NCBI GenBank assembly: GCA_963377175.1
Contig: CAUJNA010003737.1
Span: 62,001-126,000, forward strand
Reading direction: 5' to 3'
Origin: Effrenium voratum
Taxonomy: Eukaryota > Sar > Dinophyceae > Suessiales > Symbiodiniaceae
Length of the DNA: 64,000 nt
Shown: positions 19,104 to 27,205 of the stretch, in pieces
Layout: each line of letters opens with the position of its first letter
Position numbering within the stretch: the stretch's first letter is position 1
Made by a program: the position numbers and the translations under genes
Notes under the pieces: generated by a model
Told to the model about the DNA's origin: nothing
The model's input: the letters and a program-made list of their open reading frames with translations, nothing else
The model's database searches: none

Positions 19104-19568
19104 CTGGGGCCGGCGCCGGCGTCGAAAAAAGTGAAGATGTTGCCAGTTTTTTGGTGCTGCCACCTGTCGTCAAAAAACGACGAAGAGTTGCAGCGGGCGT
19201 TTTTGTTGAGTTTTTGACACCCAACGGGTTGGGCTTGGTCCACCCAACCCGCCGGGCTCGTCCGCCCAACTCCGTTTTTGATACTGGTTCGCCCAACTCC
19301 GTTTCGATACTGGTTCGCCCAACGGGCCCGAAATTCGTTTTTTTAAGTACTGGTTCGCCCAACGGGTCTGGAGGGGTTTCGGATTTTTTTTGAGTACTGG
19401 TTCGCCCAACGGGTCTGGAGGGGTTTCGGATTTTTTTTAAAGTACTGGTTCGCCCAACTCCGTTTCGATACTGGCTCGCCCAACTGGGCCCGATTTTGCA
19501 TGTTTTAGGCAGACCACATCCACCACCTGCCCGGCATTTGCCCCGGTCTCCCAGAAAACTGCCTGACT

Positions 19569-20570
19569 CTAGGCGCAGCGGGACACGGCGCGCACGGGCT
19601 CGGACCAGTGCTCCGCCACGCAGGGCAACGCGCTGCTCTCCGCGCCCCGATCGTAGAAGAGAAAGAGGCGGGTGAAAGGCGCCTCCGGCTCGCGCGCCAG
19701 CAGCCCGCCCAGCAGGCGGATCAGCTGTGCGTGGCGCTCCTTCTTGGTGGTCCGCCGCGTCATGCCAGCGATCTTGAAGGCGTCCGGGTTGTAGCGCAGC
19801 ACCAGCAGCTTGTGGCCGCTGCCGAGCGCCACGCTGGCGGCCATGTCGAAGTCTCGCCGCACGTCGCAGCTGGGGTCGTAGGCCTTGTGCTGCTCCTCGT
19901 CAACCTCCAGCAGGACGTAGCCCCACGGGGCCGGCAGGGCAAAGTCCGCGAAGGCGTGGGCCGTCTCCGATTCCAACCCGCAGCCGCGGAAGGGTAGGTA
20001 GTGCTGGTACTCGAAGGCGATCTGCGCGTCGCGGAGTGCTTCGTGCACCTCAAGCTCCTTACTCTTGGTCACTGCGCGCGGGTTGTCGCCGTGCATCGTC
20101 TGCATATGTCGCAGCAAGCTCGGCGCTCCGGCGAATGGGAGATCTTGCCGAGGACAGCCCTGGATTTCACACACAAAATTGCCACAGTCGCGGCACTTAC
20201 GTCGCAGTCGCCCATGCTCGCAGACCGCCGCGCCGCCGCAGTCGCGGCACGTCCGTCGCAGTCGCCCATGCTCGCAGACCGCCGCGCCGCCGCAGTCGCG
20301 GCACTCAGCTCGCCTCCGCCCGTGTACGCAGACCGACGCGCCGCCACACGAGCGGCACTGGTGTCGCTGTCGCCCATGCACGCAGACCGACGTGCCGCCG
20401 CAGTCGCGGCATTCAGCCCGCCTCCGCCCATGCTCGCAGAAGGACGAGCCGCCGCAGTCGCGGCACCGAGCCCGCTGTCGCCCGTGCGGGCACTTCTTCG
20501 GCCGGCGCACAGGCGTCATCGCTGAACACTCTTGGTGTTTTCTCACACGCCCCGGCAAGCGGCGACGCAA
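19569..20570 (-). CDS. Zinc-repeat protein with nuclease-like C-terminal domain
   Basis: An intact 333-codon minus-strand ORF begins at 20570. Residues about 28-135 are six tandem 18-residue repeats, C-x-HGR-x-R-x2-C-R-x-C-GG, each with three Cys and one His, enough for one zinc per repeat. Residues about 138-166 form a C2H2-type finger (CEIQGC ... HMQTMH). Residues about 180-290 look like a PD-(D/E)xK-type nuclease fold: AFADFALPAPWGYVLLEVDE, then RRDFDMAASVALGSGHKLL and VLRYNPD; candidate catalytic residues are the Asp of ADF and the Glu/Asp of LLEVDE. CxHGR repeats joined to such a domain occur in algae and giant viruses as I recall. It would bind and cut DNA. It is flanked on both sides by satellite repeats, which suggests mobility. 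No intron was seen. Confidence 0.75.
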   Translation of the reverse strand: MRRRLPGRVRKHQECSAMTPVRRPKKCPHGRQRARCRDCGGSSFCEHGRRRAECRDCGGTSVCVHGRQRHQCRSCGGASVCVHGRRRAECRDCGGAAVCEHGRLRRTCRDCGGAAVCEHGRLRRKCRDCGNFVCEIQGCPRQDLPFAGAPSLLRHMQTMHGDNPRAVTKSKELEVHEALRDAQIAFEYQHYLPFRGCGLESETAHAFADFALPAPWGYVLLEVDEEQHKAYDPSCDVRRDFDMAASVALGSGHKLLVLRYNPDAFKIAGMTRRTTKKERHAQLIRLLGGLLAREPEAPFTRLFLFYDRGAESSALPCVAEHWSEPVRAVSRCA

Positions 20571-20798
20571 ACGCCGACAGGAGTCGAATTTTCAAGATGA
20601 GAATAGAGGCAGCTGTGCTGAGGTGTTTAAAACCCACAGGCGCCAGCCCGCCCGCCGCGGCAGAGACCACCGGAGGCCAGCAGGATGAACGCACCGCCGG
20701 CCCGTTCAGGTTTGATACTGGCCCGCCCAACCTGCGCTCGGTACTGGCTCGCCCAACTCCGTTTCGATACCGCGATTTTGCATGTTTTTGACAGACCG

Positions 20799-21072
20799 CA
20801 TCCAGCCGAGGGTGGGGGGGGAGCTGAGGCAGTTGGCTGGGACAGGGGTGAGACACCTGAGACACCTGAGACACCCACTAAACGTCGAACAGGAGTGTCT
20901 CAGGCGTGTCTCAGGTGTCTCAATCTTAGGCTGGCTGTCTTGTTATTGCTGAGACAGGTCTGAGACACGCCTGAGACACTTCTGTTCGACGTCTAGTGGG
21001 TGTCTCAGGTGTCTCAGGTGTCTCACCCCCCTTTCCCAGGATTGTCTCAGCTGTCCCAACCCTCGGCTGGAT
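20799..21072 (+). repeat. GTCTCA long palindrome 2
   Basis: The block order is that of palindrome 1: CCAGCCGAGGGT, GTGAGACACC, CACTAAACGTCGAACAG, then the complementary half ending CCCAACCCTCGGCTGG. The left arm has lost the CAGACCTGTCTCAGCAATAA part, so the foldback is asymmetric. It begins just upstream of the 5' end of the zinc-repeat gene. Confidence 0.8.
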
Positions 21073-21376
21073 GGGCCGGCGCTGGTGTAGAAAATAAATG
21101 CAGATTTTGCTGGTTTTTGGGCACTGCCCCCTCTCGCGTTTGATACTGGTCCGCCCAACCCGCTGGGGCTCGATACTGGTCGGCCCAACCGTTTTTGCAG
21201 GTAGCATGGATGGCCCCCTGTTTTGGAGGCTTGCCGAGGGTGCGTGGTTAGGTACTGGTCTGCCCAACGGGTCTGGGGGGGTTTCGTTTTTTTTCAATGG
21301 TTCGCCCAACGCGCCTGCAGATTCTTTTCAGTAGTTCGCCCAACGGGTCTGGTGACAGGGACCCAGAGACACGCCC

Positions 21377-21719
21377 AGCCAGCCGAGGGTTGGGGCAGCT
21401 GAGACAATCCCGGGAACAGGGGTGAGACACCTGAGACACCTGAGACACCCACTAAACGTCGAACAGGAGTGTCTCAAACGTGTCTCAGACCTGTCTCAGC
21501 AATAACAAGACAGCCAGCCAAAGATTGAGACACCTGAGACACTTCTGTTCGCGGTTTGGTGGATGTCTCAATCTTTGGCTGGCTGTCTTGTTATTGCTGA
21601 GACAGGTCTGAGACACGTTTGAGACACTTCTGTTCGACGTTTAGTGGGTGTCTCAGGTGTCTCAGGTGTCTCACCCCCTTTCCCAGGATTGTCTCAGCTG
21701 TCCCAACCTTCAGCTGGAT
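21377..21719 (+). repeat. GTCTCA long palindrome 3
   Basis: This is a nearly complete copy, bounded by CCAGCCGAGGGTTGGGG and CCCAACCTTCAGCTGG. The centre is AAGATTGAGACACCTGAGAC ... GGATGTCTCAATCTTTGG, the same as in copy 1. Confidence 0.85.
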
Positions 21720-22156
21720 GGGCCGGCGCCGGCGTCGGGAAAATGTGAAGATTTTGCCATTTTTTTTGGCGCTGCCACTCAACGTCAAAAAAACGACGAA
21801 GAGCAGCGGGCCTTTTTGTTGAGTTTTTTCGACACCCAGCGGGTTGGGCTTGGTCCACCCAACCCGCCGGGCTCGATCCTGTTCCGCCCAACTCCGTTTT
21901 TGATACTGGTTCGCCCAACTCCGTTTCGATACTGGTTCGCCCAACTGGGCCCGAGATTCGTTTTTTAAGTACTGGTTCGCCCAACGGGTCTGGAGGGGTT
22001 TCGGATTTTTTTTCATTAGTTCGCCCAACGGGTCTGTGGGAGTTTTTTTAAGCACTGGCTCGCCCAACGACCCTTGATACTGGCTCGCCCGGCAGGCCGG
22101 AGGCTTCGATGCCAGGCAGGCTGCGTGGTTGGCACTCCCGAAAGTGCCGTGCCGTG

Positions 22157-22292
22157 ACCGTATGACCGTATGATCCGTATGATCCGTATGATCCATATGA
22201 TTCGTATGACTCGGGCTGAGGCTTCAATGCCAGGCTTGCCGAGTCATACGAATCATACGGATCATACGGATCATACGGTCATACGGTCATAC
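22157..22292 (+). repeat. Foldback of repeated TATGATCCG, copy 2
   Basis: The arms CCGTATGACCGTATGATCCG ... ATTCGTATGACTCGG and CCGAGTCATACGAAT ... CGGTCATACGG flank a GCTGAGGCTTCAATGCCAGG centre. That centre is the reverse complement of the centre in copy 1, so the loop has flipped between copies. Confidence 0.8.
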
Positions 22293-22715
22293 AAATCTCC
22301 CCTGGGCCGGGGCAATGTTCGGCTGGCTGGGGCCGGCACCGGCGTCGACAAAATGTGAGGATTTTGCCAGTTTTTTTTTGGCGCTGCCACCTGTCGTCAA
22401 AAAAACGACGAAGAGTGGCAGCGGGCGTGTTTTTTTTGTTGAGTTTTTGACACCCAACAGGACCGGGGGAATCTGGCTTAGTACTGGTCTGCCCAACAGG
22501 TCTGGGGAGGATTCCGATTTTTTTTTTCAAGTACTGGTCTGCCCAACAGGTCTGGGGAGGATTCCGATTTTTTTTTTCAAGTACTGGTCTGCCCAACGGG
22601 TCTGGAGGGGTTTCAGATTTTTTCAAGTACTGGTCTGCCCAACGGGTCTGGAGGGGTTTCAGATTTTTCAGTAGTTCGCCCAACGGGTCTGGTGACAGGG
22701 ACCCTGAGACACGCC

Positions 22716-23033
22716 CAGCCAGCCGAAGGTTGGGACAGCTGAGGCAGTTGGCTGGGAAAGGGGGTGAGACACCTGAGACACCTGAGACACCCACTAAACG
22801 TCGAACAGGAGTGTCTCAAACGTGTCTCAGACCTGTCTCAGCAATAACAAGACAGCCAGCTTGAGAGGTTTGGTGGATGTCTCAATCTTAGGCTGGCTGT
22901 CTTGTTATTGCTGAGACAGGTCTGAGACACGTTTGAGACACTCCTGTTCGACGTTTAGTGGGTGTCTCAGGTGTCTCAGGTGTCTCACCCCTGTCTCGGG
23001 ATTGTCTCAGCTGTCCCAACCCTCGGCTGGCTG
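22716..23033 (+). repeat. GTCTCA long palindrome 4
   Basis: Bounded by CCAGCCGAAGGTTGGGA and CCCAACCCTCGGCTGG. The centre is shortened (GCCAGCTTGAGAGGTTTGG) relative to copies 1 and 3. Confidence 0.82.
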
Positions 23034-23789
23034 GGCCGGCGCCGGTGTAGAAAAATAAATGCAGATTTTGCTGGTTTTTGGCACTGCCCCCTCTCTCGTT
23101 TGATACTGGTCCGCCCAACGGGGTTTTCTTGTTTTTATTCCGTTTTTTTTTTTCGCAGAAGGAAGATGAGGGTGTGGCAGGTGATGCGGAGGACGCCGGC
23201 TTGGAGGCAGATTTTTCTACTGGATCGCCCAACGGGTCTGGGCGGGTTCGTTTTTTTTTAAGTATGGGTTTGCACAACGGGTCTGGGTTTTTTGGCTTAG
23301 TACCGGTCTGCCCAACGGGTCTGGGGGATAGGTGTCGGAGTTTTTTAAAGTATGGGTTTGCCCAAAGGGCCCGGCAGTCTTGGCTTAGTACTGGTCTGCC
23401 CAACGGGTCTGGGGGGGATGGGTGTCGGAGTTTCTTTTTTAGTACTGGTTTGCCCAACGGGTCTGGGCGGGTTCGTTTTTAAGTATGGTTTGCCCAAAGG
23501 GGCCGGCAGTTTTGGCTTAGTACTGGTCTGCCCAACGGGACCGGGGGTTGGCTTAGTATTGGTCTGCCCAACGGGTCTGGAGGGGTTTTCGGATTTTTTT
23601 TTCAGTAGTTCGCCCAACGGGTCTGGAGGGGTTTTCGGTTTTTTTTTTCAGTAGTTCGCCCAACGGGTCTGGAGGGGTTTTCGGATTTTTTTTTCAGTAG
23701 TTCGCCCAACGGGTCTGGAGAGGGGTTTCAGTTTTTTTTTTCAGTAGTTCGCCCAACGGGTCTGGTGACAGGGACCCAGAGACACGCCC

Positions 23790-24048
23790 AGCCAGCCGAG
23801 GGCTTGTCAGACCTGAGACAATCCTGAGAAAGGGGGTGACACCTGAGACACCTGAGACACCCACTAAACGTCGAACAGAAGTGTCTCAGGCGTGTCTCAG
23901 ACCTGTCTCAGCAATAACAAGACAGCCATTTGAAGATTGAGACACCTGAGACACGCGCTGAGACACTCCTGTTCGACGTTTAGTGGGTGTCTCAGGTGTC
24001 TCAGGTGTCTCACCCCCTTTCCCCGAAATCCTGTCAGGCCCAGCTTGG
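23790..24048 (+). repeat. GTCTCA long palindrome 5
   Basis: This is a more diverged copy. The left boundary is CAGCCGAGGGCTTGTCAG, the right is CCTGTCAGGCCCAGCTTGG. Inner blocks CACTAAACGTCGAACAG and CTGTTCGACGTTTAGTG are conserved. Confidence 0.78.
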
Positions 24049-24143
24049 ACCTAACCGCGTTTGAGTGGTTCGCCCAACCCGTTTGGGCTTGATACTGGTC
24101 CGCCCAACCCGTTTGGTTTGCCGAGGACCCCAAACCCTAAAGG

Positions 24144-24392
24144 GACATTTGCGCGGTTTTGCGCTGAAAAAATGCGATTCTTACAGGGTGGACATGTATG
24201 TACGGCCTGGAGGAATAGCTTTTTTTGCACGGTTTTGCGCTGAAAAAATGCGATTCTTCCAGTGCCTATATCAATATAGACACTAGAAGAATAGCTCGTG
24301 TTGCACGGTTTTGCGCTGAAAAAATGCTATTAGTCCAGGCCCTACATCAATATAGACCCTGGACTAATAGCTCGTTTTGCACGGTTTTGCAC
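24144..24392 (+). repeat. Array of three 46-nt hairpins at an exact 76-nt period
   Basis: Hairpins at 24174-24219, 24250-24295 and 24326-24371 are each 46 nt and are separated by 30-nt linkers (24220-24249, 24296-24325) containing GCACGGTTTTGCGCTGAAAA. Linkers are nearly invariant, while the hairpin arms vary but remain complementary: ATTCTTCCAGTG with CACTAGAAGAAT, and ATTAGTCCAGG with CCTGGACTAAT. Each starts GC(G/T)ATT and ends AATAGC. Two further members are at 17620-17740. The family is not a CRISPR: the variable part is self-complementary. Confidence 0.85.
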
Positions 24393-24469
24393 GGTTTGCC
24401 CATGCCAGCCCCGCTCATTTGATTGGTTCGCCCAACCCGTTGGTTTCCCGAGCACCCCAAACCCTAACC

Positions 24470-24681
24470 CAAAAAAAGGAGCTGAGCAGGCCCCGGGAAT
24501 TCCGACGGGCCTGCGCAATGCCTCGAAACCTTTTTTTCTCCCAGTTTTTTCGCTCGATCAGGATCAGGCAATTCCAACTTGAGTGTGATCAAAGTTTTTT
24601 TTTGCGCCAAAACGGGTCCGATCAAGCTTCCTCGGAAACGAGGAGGCCGGGTCGTGCCTAAAAAATCATTTTCAAAGGAGG
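24470..24681 (-). promoter_or_regulatory. Intergenic region with AAAAGGAGCT(T)GAGCA motif
   Basis: Read on the plus strand, AAAAAAAGGAGCTGAGCAGG occurs at 24471, downstream of the integrase stop. Similar strings, ATAAAAGGAGCTTGCGCAGA at 25744 and AAAAAAGGAGCTTGAGCA at 25819, flank the next gap. A second shared block, AACGAGGAGGC, occurs at 24641 and 25849. These recurrent motifs sit only in the gaps of the minus-strand virus-like genes and may be promoter or termination signals. Confidence 0.4.
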
Positions 24682-25569
24682 CTAGTCGAGGGTCCTGGGC
24701 CTCGGAGGCGCCAGGAAGTCGTCCAGCTGCCTCACAGCCGCCGGCCTGCCCCGTCTCGTCAGCCGGCCCGCCGCGTTGCCGCTGCCCTGCGGCGCCGGCA
24801 GCGCCAGCTTCAGCAGGGTCTCCCGCCCCTCCGTGCTGCGGACGGTCATGGAGTCCACGGCCCCCAGCCGCTGCACGTCGCCGTACTGAGGGTTGAAGCT
24901 CCTCGCCGCGTTCGTCGGCGCTCGGAAGGCGCCCGCGTCCTCCACCGCCTTCACGCGCCGCTCGGTGAGGTCCTTGTTGTGCTGGAACTTGTCGGCGTTG
25001 TCTTGCAGGACCCTGAACTCCGTGGCCGGCTGCTTCTCCACGTCCTCGGGCGCGCCGTGCACCGTCTCGTGGGGCCGCGCGTTGTAGGCCCCGGCCGCCC
25101 GCTCAAAGTGGTCGCTCCACTGCCCGCCCTTGCGCGCCACCCTCGTGGCCAGGTCCTTCTTCAGCGTCTGGATGCCCCGGTCCACCACGGCAATGGCGTT
25201 GCGGTCCTCGGGCCGCTTCGTCCGGTGCACGGCTTCGGGCAGCTCCCTGTCCAGCGTGGCGAACTCGTTGCCCAGGTCTGTCGTGACCACGAAGTTCCCG
25301 TCGTCCCCCGTCAGCTCCCGCGCGGCGCGCTTGGTGGCGCGGCCCACCGTCTCGGCGTTCTTGTTCTGCAGAGGTTCCACGGCGGCCTCCCGGGTGAAGA
25401 CGTCCATCACCACCAGGCCGTACTTCGTCTTCCCCCGCGTGTTCTGGCTGAAGTCGATGAGGTCGGCCTGCAGCCGGTCCCGTATCGGATAGCCCCCTCG
25501 GCGCCGACGTGCCCCCGCCCTCCAACACGCTGGAGAGGTGGTAGCAACCCCGCGGGGCCGTGCGCGCAC
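24682..25569 (-). pseudogene. DDE-type integrase, virus/Polinton-like
   Basis: The minus-strand 295-codon frame holds a retroviral-type integrase core: LQADLIDFSQNTRGKTKYGL (first Asp), VVTTDLGNEFATLDRELP (second Asp), then NAIAVVDRGIQTLKKDLATR, where families normally have Glu in the VERxxxTLK block and this copy has Asp. ARPHETVHGAPEDV is the usual post-catalytic segment. N-terminal integrase-like sequence continues upstream in other frames (25570-25820; for example RDLADDFQLLRDRGGSLLQL), so the start is lost to frameshift. Enzymes of this fold join element DNA to the genome. Orientation and base composition match the fibre gene next to it, suggesting one integrated virus or Maverick/Polinton-like element. 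The altered third carboxylate would weaken catalysis if real. Confidence 0.7.
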
Positions 25570-25699
25570 CTGCCGGCCACGCGGCCTCCAAAGCGCCCTC
25601 GAAGGCCTATGGCCCTGCGGTCACGTCCGAGGTCCCGCGCTGCCTGGCGTAGTTGTAACAAGCTTCCGCCGCGGTCCCGCAACAGTTGAAAGTCGTCGG

Positions 25700-25890
25700 C
25701 CAGATCTCTTACGCCTCCATTTAAAAAACATCTTTGTTTGCCCCATAAAAGGAGCTTGCGCAGACTGGCGCACACAGTGACCACGGCTCGGGACGGTGTG
25801 CTGATGTCTCGGGTGCCCAAAAAAGGAGCTTGAGCAAGGGTCCTCTAGAACGAGGAGGCATGCACAATGCATCAAAACCAGTTTTTTTTT
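25700..25890 (-). promoter_or_regulatory. Gap between integrase and S74 fibre tail with two motif copies
   Basis: Two copies of AAAAGGAGCTTG(C/A)GCA (25747 and 25821) lie 74 bp apart. A T-run follows the CAATGCATCAAAACCAG block at 25868-25889, immediately 3' of the fibre gene stop on the minus strand. The block resembles CAATGCCTCGAAACC plus T-run at 24517, next to the integrase end. The pairing is consistent with a shared 3'-end signal. Confidence 0.4.
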
Positions 25891-27193
25891 CTACTTGTTC
25901 TTCGGCCCCCGCTGGGCCTGCCAGGCTTCCACCTCGTCCAGCCGGGCCTGGAAGCCCTTGCACACCCCCCACAGCACGCTGGTGAGGTGAGAGTAGTCGA
26001 GAGTAACCATGTCCGTGCCGTCGCTCCACCGGGCGGTGCCCGTCAAATTCTTCCACTTCGTTCCTGCGAAGTCGTCCGAGGCGAAGCCCAGCCTCAGGTC
26101 CTCGTTCATGTCCGGGCGTTTGTACTGCTTGGCCTCCACGGAGTCAAAGAGCTGCTGGAGCTCCGCCGCGTCGGCCTCGGCCATCTCCGTCTTCACCCGG
26201 CTGTCCGACAAATTCGTGAAGCTCGTGTTGCAGACCACGTTGCCCGTGTTGCCTGCGATCACGAGGCAGCCGGGGTTCCTCTGGTTCGTGGTCAGGGACA
26301 GCTGCGTCGAGGGGCTCTTCGTCTGCACCAGCGCCTCGTCGTTGATCATGATGAGCTCGCACTGGTGCGCCCCGCCGTCCCGCTCCAGGAAGACCCGCGC
26401 GCTCTGGTTGCCCAGCCGCCGCAGCTCCGGGCCGCTGTCGGGGGCCGCGCTGTTGTTGGACACTTGCAGCTTGCTCCAGCCCGCCCAGTTCTTCGTCAGG
26501 AAGAGATCGTCCGAGAAGTCGGAGGTGTTGGTCACGGTGAGCGTGTTGGAGGCGAAGAGCTGCGGCGCGGAGACCGTGCCCGAGCTCGTCACGTTGCCGC
26601 AGACCACGCTGCCCGTCGACACTCCGCCGCTCGTGGCCGTGAAGGTGCAGTCCAGGCTCTCGCAGTCCAGCGGGCCCGTGGACGCCGCCCCGGTGATGGT
26701 CAGCGTGGCGCCCGTGACCGCCCCGGTGGCTGCGAAGCTCGCCGCGGTTGCTGCGCCCGAGGCCGTCAATGTCCCCGTGGACACGTCGCCCACCGTGGTG
26801 AAGTTCCCGGCGTTGGCCGTGTTGTTGATGGTGAGTGTGCTGCCCGTGATTCCCGTGGCGGTGCTCAGCAGGCCCACGCTGGCCGCGCCGCTGATGCTCA
26901 GCGAGCTGCCTGACACGGCCCCCGTGGACGACAGCGTGGCTCCGGCGACGGTGCCGGTGGCTGTGAGCGCTGCGCAGGAGACTGCGCCCGAGGCGTCCAC
27001 GCCCGTCGTGAACACGTCCGTGCAGTTCACGTCGTTGCGCAGCAGCTGGTCGCAGCCCACGTTGCCCTGCGCGGTGAGCCCGTCCAGCGTGGCCGAGCCC
27101 GTGAGGGCCAGCGAGTCCGCCAGCAGGTCCGTTACTGAGACAGACTCTCCCTCGAAGGCGCTGGCCCTGATCTGCATGCTGTACAGGTCCAGC
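25891..27193 (-). pseudogene. Fibre gene, C-terminal half, with S74 chaperone domain
   Basis: The minus-strand open frame runs from the LINE junction through 428 codons after the internal Met at 27177. Residues about 20-200 are Gly/Ala/Ser/Thr-rich beta-type repeats (pattern ATG.V.GATL...GAVSGSSL), as in trimeric phage and virus fibres. From about residue 323 comes LSDSRVKTEMAEADAAELQQ and LRLGFASDDF, the start of an intramolecular chaperone of the endosialidase/peptidase S74 type; the Ser of SDSRVK is at the usual self-cleavage position. In known fibres this domain assembles the trimer and then cuts itself off. The 5' half is at 36298-39071, separated by the LINE insertion. Product: a host- or particle-surface fibre of virus-like origin, now broken. 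Confidence 0.75.
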
Positions 27194-27205
27194 GTGCCCG
27201 CCGAC
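27194..27205 (+). repeat. Left target-site duplication of the LINE
   Basis: GTGCCCGCCGAC, identical to 36286-36297. On the minus strand both copies fall in the same codons of the fibre gene (encoding the SAGT region), so the pair marks the point where the gene was cut. Confidence 0.9.

Larger units (their letters stand above)
18110..24450 (+). repeat. Composite satellite region dominated by TACTGGTTCGCCCAAC
   Basis: Dozens of copies of TACTGGTTCGCCCAAC and close variants (TACTGGTCCGCCCAAC, TAGTTCGCCCAAC), nearly all in the same orientation, are followed by GGGTCTGG(A/G)GGGGTTT or CCGTTT(C/T)GATAC and T-rich runs. Interspersed are five large GTCTCA palindromes, two TATGATCCG hairpins, and copies of a block running from GGCCGGCGCCGGCGTCGAAAA to GTTGAGTTTTTGACACCCA (given in part). 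ORFs called inside are products of the repeats and were not accepted, except the zinc-repeat gene at 19569-20570. Confidence 0.85.

Noticed and set aside
20001..20791. Plus-strand Arg-rich repeat ORFs
   Set aside because: They are antisense to the six zinc repeats; periodicity is inherited from the real gene.
18411..23654. Numerous short ORFs with repeated 'VRPTG/CPTGLG' peptides
   Set aside because: They are translations of the TACTGG(T/C)TCGCCCAAC repeat in several frames on both strands.
24144..24392. Repeat-spacer array resembling CRISPR
   Set aside because: The variable part is a palindromic hairpin and the constant part is a linker; the genome is eukaryotic and there are no cas genes.
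25867..26913. Plus-strand ORF of 348 codons
   Set aside because: It overlaps the S74 gene entirely in antisense; its composition (Arg/Val/Gly/Ala-rich) is a GC-driven shadow.
26009..27205. N-terminal 399 codons of the long plus-strand ORF ending at 30562
   Set aside because: These are antisense to the S74 fibre gene. The 12-bp target duplication places the LINE start at 27206, so the upstream part is a fortuitous reading.
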